Assembly: GCF_000239275.1 (NCBI RefSeq)
Contig: NZ_JH417605.1
Coordinates: 51,021-94,308 of the forward strand
Direction of reading: 5' to 3'
DNA from: Megasphaera geminata F0357
Lineage (GTDB): Bacteria > Bacillota > Negativicutes > Veillonellales > Megasphaeraceae
Length of the DNA stretch: 43,288 bases
Positions 17,989 to 25,618 of the stretch are shown in pieces. Below the pieces are notes generated by a model that had not been told where the DNA came from, made no database searches, and saw nothing but the letters and a program-made list of their open reading frames with translations. The first letter of the stretch is position 1. The number at the start of each line of letters is the position of its first letter. The position numbers and the translations under genes were made by a program.

Positions 17989-19109
17989 ATGAAGGGCCTG
18001 CAGGAGTTATTACGAAAACAGGAGCATATGACCCGTCAGGATCTGATTGATCTTCTTTCTTTGACAGGTCCGGCTGATTTACAGGCTTTGTATGAGGCGG
18101 CGTATGCCGTCAAAACGGACGCTGTGGGTAATATCGTTTATTATCGGGGCCTTATCGAGTTTTCCAACCGATGTATTAAGAACTGCGACTATTGCGGTAT
18201 TCGTCGGGAAAATAAAGCGGTAAAACGATTTGATACGGCTTATGGCGATATTCTTGCCATGGCCCGTTGGACCTATGAGAACGGCTACGGTTCACTGACT
18301 TTGCAGGCGGGGGAACGGCAGGATGAGCGGTTTATCGCCTACATGGAACGGCTCATAAAAGACACAAGAAAATCGGTGACGGGGCGCTCGGCCTGACCCT
18401 TTGTGTCGGCGAACAGAGTGAAGAGACTTACAAACGCTGGTTTGCGGCGGGCGCGCATCGTTATCTTCTGCGTATTGAGTCATCCAATCCGCGGCTTTAC
18501 GGCGCTCTGCATCCTCATGACGGCAACCATGAGTGGGATGTTCGCTATGACTGTCTGCAGGCGTTGAGGCGTGTAGGATATCAGGTCGGAACGGGGAATA
18601 TGATCGGCCTTCCCGGTCAGACCGTCGAGGATCTTGCCGACGATATCCTTTTTTATAGACAGGAAGATATCGATATGATCGGTATGGGGCCGTATGTGAC
18701 ACATCATAATACGCCTGTCGGTAAAGCCGTTGTCGCGGCAGGTCTTGATTCCAAGGAGCGGCAGGCCGAACGGCTGCGGTTGGGCCTGATTATGATTGCC
18801 GTTACGCGGCTGTTTTTAAAAGATTGCAATATCGCCGCGACGACAGCCTTACAGGCGCTTCATCCGTTTGGCAGGGAACTCGGTCTGAAAGCGGGTGCAA
18901 ACATTCTCATGCCGATTGTGACTCTGCCGAGGTTTCGCGGGCACTATTTACTTTATGACAATAAACCCTGTATTGACGATACACCGGGCCGGTGCCGCGA
19001 CTGTCTCGGGGCCCGTGTCGCCGCCACGGGTGATACGGTGGGTTTCGGCAGATGGGGCGATTCGCCGCATTTTTTCAACAGAACGCAAGTACAAAAAGAC
19101 GGGCCGTAA
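17989..19109 (+). CDS. hydE: [FeFe]-hydrogenase maturase HydE, radical SAM (frameshifted)
   Basis: HydE is a radical SAM enzyme that helps build the organometallic 2Fe subcluster of [FeFe]-hydrogenase. The cluster motif is CIKNCDYCGIR (Cys62, Cys66, Cys69) after GLIEFSNR, followed by LTLQAGE. At 18369-18372 one A is missing from an A run. The adjacent frame then continues with IGDGALGLTLCVGEQSEE, LRIESSNPRLYGALHP, GNMIGLPGQT and a C-terminal CRDC pair, as in HydE. Repaired length is about 373 residues. Biotin synthase and PylB are related, but the overall pattern fits HydE best. No hydF, hydG or hydrogenase gene is in the window. Confidence 0.85.
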
Positions 19110-19122
19110 CCCGTCTTTTTGT
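19091..19122 (+). terminator. Terminator overlapping the hydE stop codon
   Basis: ACAAAAAGACGGG and CCCGTCTTTTTGT form a perfect 13-bp stem around a 6-base loop that contains the hydE stop codon. The symmetric A and T tracts could allow termination in both directions. Confidence 0.9.
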
Positions 19123-19147
19123 GTTACCCTGACTTAGGGTGTATACT
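19119..19147 (+). promoter_or_regulatory. Probable promoter of the chromate-type transporter pair, with a dyad in the spacer
   Basis: TTGTGT (19119-19124) and TATACT (19142-19147) are 17 bases apart. The spacer is almost filled by the inverted repeat ACCCT-GACTT-AGGGT (19126-19140), a position where a bound repressor would block polymerase. The start codon is 44 bases downstream. Confidence 0.5.
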
Positions 19148-19190
19148 GGAAATATATTGATTATGCATTATTGCAGCGGAGGCGAAGAGC

Positions 19191-19772
19191 GTGGCAGATA
19201 TTAAGTTGTCAAAAGAGGAACGAACGGCCCGGTTTTATCGGACACTCTTTACATCGACTTTTATTATCAGTGCGGTTACAGTCGGCGGCGGCTTTGTAAT
19301 TATACCTTTATTAAAAGGAAAATATGTGGATGAATACGGGTGGCTTACGGCCAAGGAGACTCTCGACCTGGTGGCGATAGCGCAGTCTATGCCCGGTGTT
19401 GTTGCCGTTAATTCGGCCATTATTCTCGGCTATCGTATGGCCGGATTCCCGGGAGCCTTCGTGGCGGCGATCGCGACTGTCTTGCCGCCTCTTATCACGC
19501 TTTCCGTTATTTCCGTCTTTTATGAATTTTTTATTCAGAATTATTATATTAAGCTCCTTCTGCGGGGGATGCAGTGCGGGGCGACGGCGCTTATTGTCAA
19601 TGTAGGTATTGATCTTTTTATACGCCAATGTAAGCGAAAATGCATCTTGCCCGTCGTGATCATTATGGGGACATTTGTAGCGAATGCCTTTTTTAACGTC
19701 AATATTATGTATCTTATTTTTATTGACGGACTTATCGGACTCCTGTTCATGCGTTCGGCGAAGTATAATTAG
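19191..19772 (+). CDS. Chromate transporter family protein, first half-size subunit
   Basis: A 193-residue membrane protein of the CHR (ChrA) family, short-chain type with one CHR domain. The conserved start TVGGGFVIIPLL and AQSMPGVVAVNSAIILGYRMAG match the family pattern of GG..(M/I)IPL followed by a PGP-like motif; here it reads PGVVAVN. Several hydrophobic segments follow. The GTG at 19191 is chosen for the GCGGAGG upstream. A second CHR protein starts 12 bases downstream, and short-chain pairs are thought to form a heterodimer. Chromate transport is the family label; the natural substrate may be another oxyanion. Confidence 0.82.
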   Translation: MADIKLSKEERTARFYRTLFTSTFIISAVTVGGGFVIIPLLKGKYVDEYGWLTAKETLDLVAIAQSMPGVVAVNSAIILGYRMAGFPGAFVAAIATVLPPLITLSVISVFYEFFIQNYYIKLLLRGMQCGATALIVNVGIDLFIRQCKRKCILPVVIIMGTFVANAFFNVNIMYLIFIDGLIGLLFMRSAKYN

Positions 19773-19784
19773 GAGGTATTCATT

Positions 19785-20357
19785 ATGATTTTTGCGCTTC
19801 TCTTCTGGGAATTCTGCAAGGTAAGCATTTTCTGTGTCGGCGGCGGTTATGCGTCCATGCCGCTGATTCAGGCCGGCGTGGTCGATACGTATCACTGGTT
19901 GACGATGAGTGAGTTTGTCGATGTTTTTACTATTTCTCAAATGACGCCGGGCCCTATCGGTATTAACGCCGCTACCTTTGCGGGTGTGAAGACGGCCGGA
20001 TTTTTCGGCGGCGTGGCGGCGACGGCAGGTTTTATTGCCCCTTCCCTGATCATAGGTATCACGTTAGCAAGAGTTTTTCTGAAATATGGTGACATCGGTC
20101 CCGTCCGCGGTATTCTCAACGGGCTTCGGCCGGCTGTCGTGGCGCTTATTTGTGCCGCCTCCATCAGCTTTGTCCTGCTTGCCGTCTGGAATACGGAAGA
20201 AACGCCGGTCGTCTGGGGAGATTACAGTGCGGGCGGTGTCATTATCCTCGTAAGTGCCGTAGTTGCCGTGCGACGTAAAGTCGGAGTTATTACGGTGCTT
20301 GCCGGTGCGGGCGTCCTGGGCCTTGTCCTGGGGATGGCAGGATTGTTGGCGGTTTAA
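19785..20357 (+). CDS. Chromate transporter family protein, second half-size subunit
   Basis: A 190-residue CHR-family membrane protein, partner of the preceding gene. It opens FWEFCKVSIFCVGGGYASMPLIQ and carries the classic SQMTPGPIGINAATFAG motif, which the partner shows only in altered form. About five to six hydrophobic segments are visible (for example GFFGGVAATAGFIAPSLIIG). AGGAGG supports the ATG at 19785. No terminator is evident behind it; a new promoter begins within 40 bases. Confidence 0.84.
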   Translation: MIFALLFWEFCKVSIFCVGGGYASMPLIQAGVVDTYHWLTMSEFVDVFTISQMTPGPIGINAATFAGVKTAGFFGGVAATAGFIAPSLIIGITLARVFLKYGDIGPVRGILNGLRPAVVALICAASISFVLLAVWNTEETPVVWGDYSAGGVIILVSAVVAVRRKVGVITVLAGAGVLGLVLGMAGLLAV

Positions 20358-20390
20358 TCCGTCCGGAAAGACAGTTTGCCCGGCGTCGTT

Positions 20391-20419
20391 TTGACTGCCT
20401 GTCGATAACCGTGTATAGT
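20391..20419 (+). promoter_or_regulatory. Promoter of the methyltransferase gene
   Basis: TTGACT (20391-20396), 17 bases, TATAGT (20414-20419), about 70 bases before the start codon. A small hairpin GGATC/GATCC lies in the leader at about 20444-20459. Confidence 0.65.
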
Positions 20420-20487
20420 ATACTTATAAAGTAAACTATTAAAGGATCTGTAACGATCCGGTCAGTGTGTCAAAGGAGGGCGTGCTT

Positions 20488-21102
20488 ATGAAATGGCGTC
20501 TGCTGAATCAGTTCGGTTGTCCCAAAGGGGCCTGGGGACGGTTTATTATTCGCGGTATGAATATCGGGCATCGCCGTTTATGGGATTGGTGTTTGGAGCA
20601 GGTACGGATTGATGAGAATTGCCGATTGCTTGATGTAGGTTGCGGCGGCGGCAGAATGATCAGAAGCTTGCTGGACCGGTACCCCTCTCTGCGTGTCGAT
20701 GCCGTTGACGTATCGGCAGAGGCGGTAGCTTACAGCAGGAAAGAAAACCGGCGATATCTGGGTAGTCGCTGCCGTATTGAGCAGAGCGGCGCCGAGTCTC
20801 TGCCGTATGACGATAATTCTTTCGACTTGGTGACTACTTTTGAATCCCTGTATTTCTGGCAGGATATAAGAAAGGGCTTTGCCGAAATATACCGGGTTCT
20901 GAAAGACGGCGGCCGCCTCGTAATCGGCCTTGAAGCGGCGGATCCGTCCGATAAGACATGGTCTTCGCGGATTGAAGCGATGACTATTTATGCTCCGCAG
21001 GAGCTTCGGACCCATTTACTGGACTGCGGCTTTTCTTCCGTACGGACGGAGCCGGCCGAGCCTGTGAAAGGGGGCCGGCTTTGTGTCGTCGCCCGCAAAT
21101 AA
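20488..21102 (+). CDS. Class I SAM-dependent methyltransferase
   Basis: A 204-residue methyltransferase of the UbiE/Methyltransf_11 kind. Motif I is LLDVGCGGGRMI, the acidic end of strand 2 is VDAVDVS, and motif IV is the region DNSFDLVTTFESLYFWQD, followed by YRVLKDGGRLVIGLE. The substrate is unknown; small molecules are typical for this group. The ATG at 20488 is preferred over an in-frame GTG at 20467 because AAAGGAGG lies 8 bases upstream of it. It has its own promoter and terminator, so it is probably monocistronic. Confidence 0.82.
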   Translation: MKWRLLNQFGCPKGAWGRFIIRGMNIGHRRLWDWCLEQVRIDENCRLLDVGCGGGRMIRSLLDRYPSLRVDAVDVSAEAVAYSRKENRRYLGSRCRIEQSGAESLPYDDNSFDLVTTFESLYFWQDIRKGFAEIYRVLKDGGRLVIGLEAADPSDKTWSSRIEAMTIYAPQELRTHLLDCGFSSVRTEPAEPVKGGRLCVVARK

Positions 21103-21130
21103 CGGTCCGCTGTCCGGCAGACCGTTTTTT
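21101..21130 (+). terminator. Terminator after the methyltransferase gene
   Basis: AACGGTC and GACCGTT pair around a 12-base loop and end in a T6 run; the stem starts within the stop codon. Confidence 0.8.
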
Positions 21131-21165
21131 CCGCGGCGGCGACGTCGTTTTTCGGTGTACGTATC

Positions 21166-21195
21166 TTGACGGTGAACTTTTGAATTTGATATACT
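21166..21195 (+). promoter_or_regulatory. Promoter of the tRNA-Ser gene
   Basis: TTGACG (21166-21171), an 18-base spacer and TATACT (21190-21195), 11 bases before the mature tRNA 5' end. Confidence 0.7.
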
Positions 21196-21206
21196 TGTTC
21201 CGTTAC

Positions 21207-21295
21207 GGAAGGGTGTCCGAGTGGTTTAAGGAGCTAGTCTTGAAAACTAGTGATACCGCAAGGTACCGTGGGTTCGAATCCCACCCCTTCCGCCA
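21207..21295 (+). tRNA. tRNA-Ser (anticodon UGA)
   Basis: The acceptor arms GGAAGGG and CCCTTCC pair perfectly, with discriminator G and an encoded CCA at 21293-21295. The anticodon stem CTAGT/ACTAG holds the loop CTTGAAA with anticodon TGA, which reads UCA serine codons. A long class II variable arm (TACC-GCAA-GGTA) and the T arm GTGGG-TTCGAAT-CCCAC confirm a serine tRNA. It is flanked by its own promoter and terminator. Confidence 0.97.
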
Positions 21296-21310
21296 TGCTG
21301 TAAGGACGGG

Positions 21311-21340
21311 GAAATCGCATATACGATTTCTCTTTTTTTT
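21311..21340 (+). terminator. Terminator after tRNA-Ser
   Basis: GAAATCG-CATATA-CGATTTC stem followed by TCTTTTTTTT, 15 bases after the tRNA CCA end. Confidence 0.85.
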
Positions 21341-21355
21341 TAGGGGGCGAATAAA

Positions 21356-21676
21356 ATGGAATTTTCGCCGCAGCATCTCGTTGTCTGCACTATTGCCGTC
21401 TTTGCTTTTCTGTGCATTCTTTTTGCTGTCCACTATACGCGGCATCACGGCAGTAACGATTTGTTTGAGCCGCACTTCCGCAAGGTTGGGGACGGCGTCG
21501 TTATCATGGAGTTTTACGGGTTCGGCGCAACGGGGGAAAATCGTATAAAACGTTTTAAACGTGTGTACTTTGAAGGCAAGGTGGTATCTTATGAAGGTCT
21601 TAATTATACGATTGACAGCGTATCAGCGGCTACGGGCAGCACGGGAAAAATAGTCTGCGTTTTAAAAAAGTTATAA
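21356..21676 (+). CDS. Small membrane-anchored protein of unknown function
   Basis: A 106-residue protein I do not recognise. Residues about 8-27 (VVCTIAVFAFLCILFAVHY) form one transmembrane helix near the N-terminus. The remaining 75 residues are polar and look like a small beta-rich domain (VVIMEFYGFGATGENRIKRF, VYFEGKVVSYEGLNYTI). AGGGGG lies about 9 bases before the ATG. The gene lies between the tRNA terminator and a long composite terminator and seems to stand alone; any transcript must begin close to, or read through, the tRNA terminator. Confidence 0.6.
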   Translation: MEFSPQHLVVCTIAVFAFLCILFAVHYTRHHGSNDLFEPHFRKVGDGVVIMEFYGFGATGENRIKRFKRVYFEGKVVSYEGLNYTIDSVSAATGSTGKIVCVLKKL

Positions 21677-21681
21677 TCAAA

Positions 21682-21770
21682 AACCGCACCGCAGAGAGTG
21701 ACATGCCCCCCAAAAAGTTAGACCGGACACTAACGAGGGGAGATCGGCACACAAGAAGGTGCGGTTTTTT
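21682..21770 (+). terminator. Terminator stem split by an insertion-element-like remnant
   Basis: AACCGCACC (21682-21690) and GGTGCGGTT (21758-21766) plus a T run make a good 9-bp terminator, but the loop is 67 bases. The loop contains CCCCCCAAAAAGTTAGACC, which resembles the terminal sequence of IS3-family elements, and a GTTAG/CTAAC inverted repeat (21717-21735). The simplest reading is a terminator into which an IS end was inserted and mostly lost. It still folds as a stem. Confidence 0.6.
21696..21750 (+). mobile_element. Probable IS3-family end remnant
   Basis: ATGCCCCCCAAAAAGTTAGA matches the common CCCCCAAAAAGTTAGAC end of many IS3-family elements as I remember them; GAGGGGAGAT downstream looks like the ribosome binding site that precedes orfA. 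No transposase frame follows and no second end is seen. Confidence 0.4.
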
Positions 21771-21835
21771 GCGTCCGCCACTCCGGAAACAAGTCTGTGA
21801 GCCGTGTCGTTACAGGTTTTGCGGGGTAAGCAGCC

Positions 21836-21864
21836 TTGCTATTTCAGCGTATTTATGTTATATA
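21836..21864 (+). promoter_or_regulatory. Promoter before the dehydrogenase-like gene
   Basis: TTGCTA (21836-21841), 17 bases, TATATA (21859-21864), about 54 bases before the start codon. It would drive the following envelope-related gene group. Confidence 0.5.
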
Positions 21865-21917
21865 TTTAACTGTACATTTATATCTTAAATCCGGTTTTTT
21901 AGAAAAGGGGCAGTGAT

Positions 21918-22886
21918 ATGTATCACATACGTGTCCTTACAGGACATCAGGATGAAGACGATTTCGGAGAGCGGTTGAGCGATATTGCCGAAGTGGAATA
22001 TTGCTCAGCCGCGGAAGATGAAGAGTTGATAGAGCGGCTGGAAGATGCGGATATCGTTATTTGTGAAGATGAACCGCTATCCGGAGCCGTGTTGAAAGAG
22101 TTGGACGATTTAAAGCTTATCATCGTCTTAGGCGAAGACGCTTCCAACCTGGATTTGATGGCGGCGGCGGAGAGACATATCAAAGTCCTTTGCCTGAGCG
22201 ATTATTTTGAAGAGGACGTGGCCGATCACACTTGCGCCATGATTTTGTCGTTATTACGCCAAATTCCCGAATATGCGAGTGATGTGCGCAATAACGGCCG
22301 TTGGCAGTTCGGCTCCGTTCCCTGGCCGCTTCATCGTGTCAGCGCAAATCTTATCGGCATTGTCGGCTTCGGACGCGTCGGGCAGCTTGTTGCGGCACGG
22401 TTAAAACCGTTCGGCTGCAACCTACAGGCGTATGATCCCTTTGTCAGCGAAAAGATCATGCTTGAGCATGATGTCAGACCTGTTGATTTTGATAAGCTTT
22501 TAAAGACGAGTGATTTGATCACCCTGCATTTGCCGCTGGAAGAATCGACGCGGAACATGTTTCAGGAAGAGCAGATGGAAACGATGAAAAAAGGAGCCAT
22601 GCTCGTTAATTGCGGCAGCGGGGGCCTTGTCGATGAGGCTGCGCTTTATCATGCCGTTGATGACGGGCATATCCGCAGCGCCGCCTTGGATACGTTGACC
22701 ATGGAGCATCCGAGCGCCATGTTTCTGGAAATGCTCGGACGTCCGGAATTTTTACTCACACCTGACGTGCGGGCTCATTCGCTTGAAGCGGAAAAAGAAA
22801 AGTATGATGATGCCGAACGGTACATCCGCTTGTTTGTCGAGGGAAAATATGACGGTATCCCTTTCATTACCTCTTCTGAAGAATAA
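21918..22886 (+). CDS. 2-hydroxyacid dehydrogenase-like NAD-binding protein with altered catalytic residues
   Basis: A 322-residue member of the D-isomer-specific 2-hydroxyacid dehydrogenase family (SerA/LdhA fold). The NAD-binding loop GFGRVG (150-155) and the acceptor aspartate in AYDP (173) are in place. The catalytic triad is not. The usual arginine of the NxxRG motif is serine (NCGSGG, Ser234) and the usual histidine of TPH is aspartate (TPD, Asp283); only the glutamate in MEHP (263) remains. It may bind NAD or a ligand without the normal chemistry, or be a regulator such as CtBP-like proteins. The next gene follows after about 40 bases. Confidence 0.8.
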   Translation: MYHIRVLTGHQDEDDFGERLSDIAEVEYCSAAEDEELIERLEDADIVICEDEPLSGAVLKELDDLKLIIVLGEDASNLDLMAAAERHIKVLCLSDYFEEDVADHTCAMILSLLRQIPEYASDVRNNGRWQFGSVPWPLHRVSANLIGIVGFGRVGQLVAARLKPFGCNLQAYDPFVSEKIMLEHDVRPVDFDKLLKTSDLITLHLPLEESTRNMFQEEQMETMKKGAMLVNCGSGGLVDEAALYHAVDDGHIRSAALDTLTMEHPSAMFLEMLGRPEFLLTPDVRAHSLEAEKEKYDDAERYIRLFVEGKYDGIPFITSSEE

Positions 22887-22927
22887 TATGGGTTTTCAGG
22901 AGTATCATACTATGAGGAGGACTTGTC

Positions 22928-23723
22928 TTGCAGATTTGGAAGCTCCTTTTTTTTCTGCTGCTGCCCTGTCTTGTATTGGCAGGCTGCGGCACCGGCGGTC
23001 AGGAAAATACAAAAAGCAAAGACGGCAAGAGGTTGCCACGGCAGTTCCGGAGCAGGGGATTCCTGTCCTCATGTATCATATGATCGGCGATGCGGAGGAT
23101 AACGACGCCGTTTTAAAGGAATCACACCTGCGTGCGCAGATGAAGTTCCTCAAAGATAATGATTTTCACCCCATTACGATGGAGCAGTTGTACGAGTATA
23201 TTGTTTTTAACAAACCCGTACCCGTGAATCCCGTTGTCATTACATTCGATGACGGTTATCCGGATACGTATTCCGTCGTCATGCCGCTCATGAAAGAGTT
23301 CGGTTTTGCCTGTACTGTTTTTATTCCCACGTATGATGCCGATCAGGGGACCCGTTTGACCTGGCGGCAAATTAAAGAAATGCAGGCTTCGGGAATGACG
23401 ATTGCCGGGCACGGCTATCATCATGAACGCCTGGCTGAAATGAGTGAAGCGGTTTTGAATGAAGAAGCGCAATGTGTCAGAAAGAGTTAAAGGAACAATT
23501 AGGCATTACGAATGAATATTATTGCTATCCTTACGGCTCGAACGACGCGGCGTCACAGCGAGTAATGAAAAAGAACGGGATCAAGCTGGCGTTTACGATG
23601 AGTCCCGGCTGGGCCAGGTATGGTGATAATCCGTATGCTATCGAACGCATTTGGGTGGGCAATGCGGTGGACATAGACAATTTCAGGCAGCGCGTGACGA
23701 CACCGCGTTATGAAGAACGCTAA
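22928..23723 (+). CDS. Polysaccharide deacetylase (NodB domain) lipoprotein, frameshifted twice
   Basis: A TTG start at 22928, 7 bases behind GAGGAGG, opens a lipoprotein signal peptide (LLFFLLLPCLVLAGCG) with an LAGC lipobox. One base is lost near 23005-23030. The next frame then holds the NodB domain: IPVLMYHMI, VITFDDGYPDTY with the catalytic and metal-binding aspartates, and GHGYHHERL with the metal-binding histidines. A second lost base at 23471-23472 moves the end to another frame (CQKELKEQLGI, YCYPYGSND). Repaired length is about 265 residues. It would deacetylate N-acetylated glycans at the cell surface; substrate unknown. Confidence 0.82.
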
Positions 23724-23745
23724 GCTTTTTGAGGTTGAGGTATAT

Positions 23746-24687
23746 ATGAAGATAGCTAAAGAAATCGGCAAGTTCTTATTGGTAACATTCCTGTTTTTTG
23801 CAGTGACGTCTCCCGTTGTCGTCCTTTTCGGACCGTTTGACAATATTAAACGGACCGTTGTCGGTGCTATTTTGAAGAGCCGTCATCCTCAGTATATTAC
23901 ATGGCTTTTTTCGCAAGAAGAAATTGATAAAATTCTCGGCGGCATCAGTACGGCACCGAGACAGGAACTCTTTGCGTTTACATCGCGGACGGATTCGTCC
24001 TTGAAATTAAAAAATATCGATTCCAATCGTTTCAAAGGCTTTCTGCTGGAAATCCCCGATCCGAAGCGAGTACAGATTGCTACAGCGGAAAACCTTGATG
24101 AAAAGGGCGACACGACGAGCGGTATTGCACAGCGTAACGGTGCTGTCGCCGCTATCAACGCGGGCGGCTTTTACGATGCCAACGGCACCGGTACGGGCCG
24201 CAGTCCTTACGGGTTTATCATTCACGACGGCAAATTTGTTCTGGGACAAAATGTGTCGGACGGCGAAGTTAATGAGTTTGTCGGGTTTACGGAGGGAGGG
24301 AACCTCATTGCCGGCAATTACAGCAAGGGTGAATTGATTGCGATGGGCGTCAAGGAAGGTATCTCCTTCGGCCCGGCACTCATCGTTAACGGCGAGAAAA
24401 TGATCACCAGCGGGGACGGCGGTTGGGGCGTAGGGCCGCGCACGGCTATCGGACAACGCAAGGACGGGACCGTCCTTTTTCTCGTTATTGACGGACGGCA
24501 GCCGTCTTACTCCATCGGCGCGACCTTGAGGGATGTTCAAAATATACTCTATGAAGAAGGCGCCTATATTGCGGCCAACCTTGACGGCGGCTCGAGTTCG
24601 ACCTTGTTTATGAACGGCAATGTCGTCAATAAACCGGCCGATCTCCTCGGCGAACGTATGATCCCGACGGCGTTTATTGTGAAGTAG
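23746..24687 (+). CDS. Phosphodiester glycosidase (NAGPA/DUF2233) domain protein
   Basis: A 313-residue envelope protein with one N-terminal membrane helix or uncleaved signal (residues 10-28). The domain from about residue 100 shows the NAGPA-family pattern AAINAGGFYD, GFIIHDGK, SFGPALIVNGE, GPRTAIGQRKDG, LFLVIDGR and near the end AANLDGGSSSTLF. Relatives include the human uncovering enzyme and bacterial proteins linked to exopolysaccharide or teichoic acid. It follows the deacetylase by 22 bases, which suggests a joint role in a surface glycan. The ATG at 23746 is used because the membrane segment starts there; the in-frame ATG at 23710 lies inside the deacetylase gene. Confidence 0.85.
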   Translation: MKIAKEIGKFLLVTFLFFAVTSPVVVLFGPFDNIKRTVVGAILKSRHPQYITWLFSQEEIDKILGGISTAPRQELFAFTSRTDSSLKLKNIDSNRFKGFLLEIPDPKRVQIATAENLDEKGDTTSGIAQRNGAVAAINAGGFYDANGTGTGRSPYGFIIHDGKFVLGQNVSDGEVNEFVGFTEGGNLIAGNYSKGELIAMGVKEGISFGPALIVNGEKMITSGDGGWGVGPRTAIGQRKDGTVLFLVIDGRQPSYSIGATLRDVQNILYEEGAYIAANLDGGSSSTLFMNGNVVNKPADLLGERMIPTAFIVK

Positions 24688-24698
24688 GAGGCGCGGCT

Positions 24699-25598
24699 AT
24701 GAAACTGAAAAAAGTTGTACTTACTTTTATTGTCGGCATCTTGCTTCAGGCGGGTATATATTATTATTTGGATACGGTCCTTTTTGCGGCGACGTCCGAT
24801 TACCAGATCGGCAGTACGAATCAGCAGGAGGCAATGGGCTTCGGTGTCGTGCCGGACGGACAGGCATATTATTCTTTTGATAAACGATTTATGGCGACCG
24901 TCGTCGGTGATACGGTTACTATTTATCAGGCCGGAAAGAAAGGCGAACCGCAGCGTGTCAGCCTGCACGGCCGTAAACTTTCGTTCTTCGAATGGCTGCC
25001 TGATCGTAATTTAGCGATTTTCGCCAGCTACGGCCGTGATGACCGGACGGACCAGTACGGCGTTTATATTGCGCAGTATAATCCGCTGGCGCCTGAACGG
25101 GAACTCGACACGGAAATTGAAAATGCCCCGTACGACAGTAAGATTGTCGATGTGGCATATTCGGTAGCGACGAATGTCGTCTATATGAAACTTGAAGTAG
25201 GCGAAAATAAATATCGTATTTATCGTACCGATGCGAATTATGATACGCGGCGAATTCCCGTACAGGCCGAAAATATCGGCCGTATTGCCGTATTTTATGA
25301 CAGAGACGTGTTTTTCTATGATAATCTGCGCACCGGTGTCGTTTATATGCTCGAAGGGGATACCGGCACGTGGCGTGAAATTTCTCCGAACGGCCGTTTC
25401 CGCCTTATCGGTATCGACGGCCAGGAGATTTATATTGCCGAAGTCAATGCGGACGGTAAGGTTATCGCCGCTTATCGCGGCCGCTTGAGAAAGGGATTTA
25501 CGAAAATTGCTACGTACAGCACGCCGGAAGATTTCAGCAAGATTACGCTGGACAGTATGCATGAAGCTTCCGATAAAGCCGACAGTCATACGGAATGA
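24699..25598 (+). CDS. Membrane-anchored protein of unknown function, propeller-like
   Basis: A 299-residue protein I do not recognise. An N-terminal hydrophobic segment (VVLTFIVGILLQAGIYYYL) anchors it. The rest has repeated strand-turn patterns such as FMATVVGDTVTIYQAGKKGE, KLSFFEWLPDRNLAIFASYG, YGVYIAQYNPL, KYRIYRTDANYDTR and IAVFYDRDVFFYD, which suggest a beta-propeller or similar beta-rich extracytoplasmic domain. It starts 11 bases after the NAGPA-domain gene and ends in the Shine-Dalgarno region of the next gene, so the three genes form a unit, probably for envelope or glycan work. Confidence 0.7.
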   Translation: MKLKKVVLTFIVGILLQAGIYYYLDTVLFAATSDYQIGSTNQQEAMGFGVVPDGQAYYSFDKRFMATVVGDTVTIYQAGKKGEPQRVSLHGRKLSFFEWLPDRNLAIFASYGRDDRTDQYGVYIAQYNPLAPERELDTEIENAPYDSKIVDVAYSVATNVVYMKLEVGENKYRIYRTDANYDTRRIPVQAENIGRIAVFYDRDVFFYDNLRTGVVYMLEGDTGTWREISPNGRFRLIGIDGQEIYIAEVNADGKVIAAYRGRLRKGFTKIATYSTPEDFSKITLDSMHEASDKADSHTE

Positions 25599-25618
25599 CA
25601 AGTAAGGGAGGTGGCCTT

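Noticed and set aside
21081-21548. A 155-codon frame across the tRNA-Ser gene
   Set aside because: It runs through the tRNA and two terminators and is a chance open frame.
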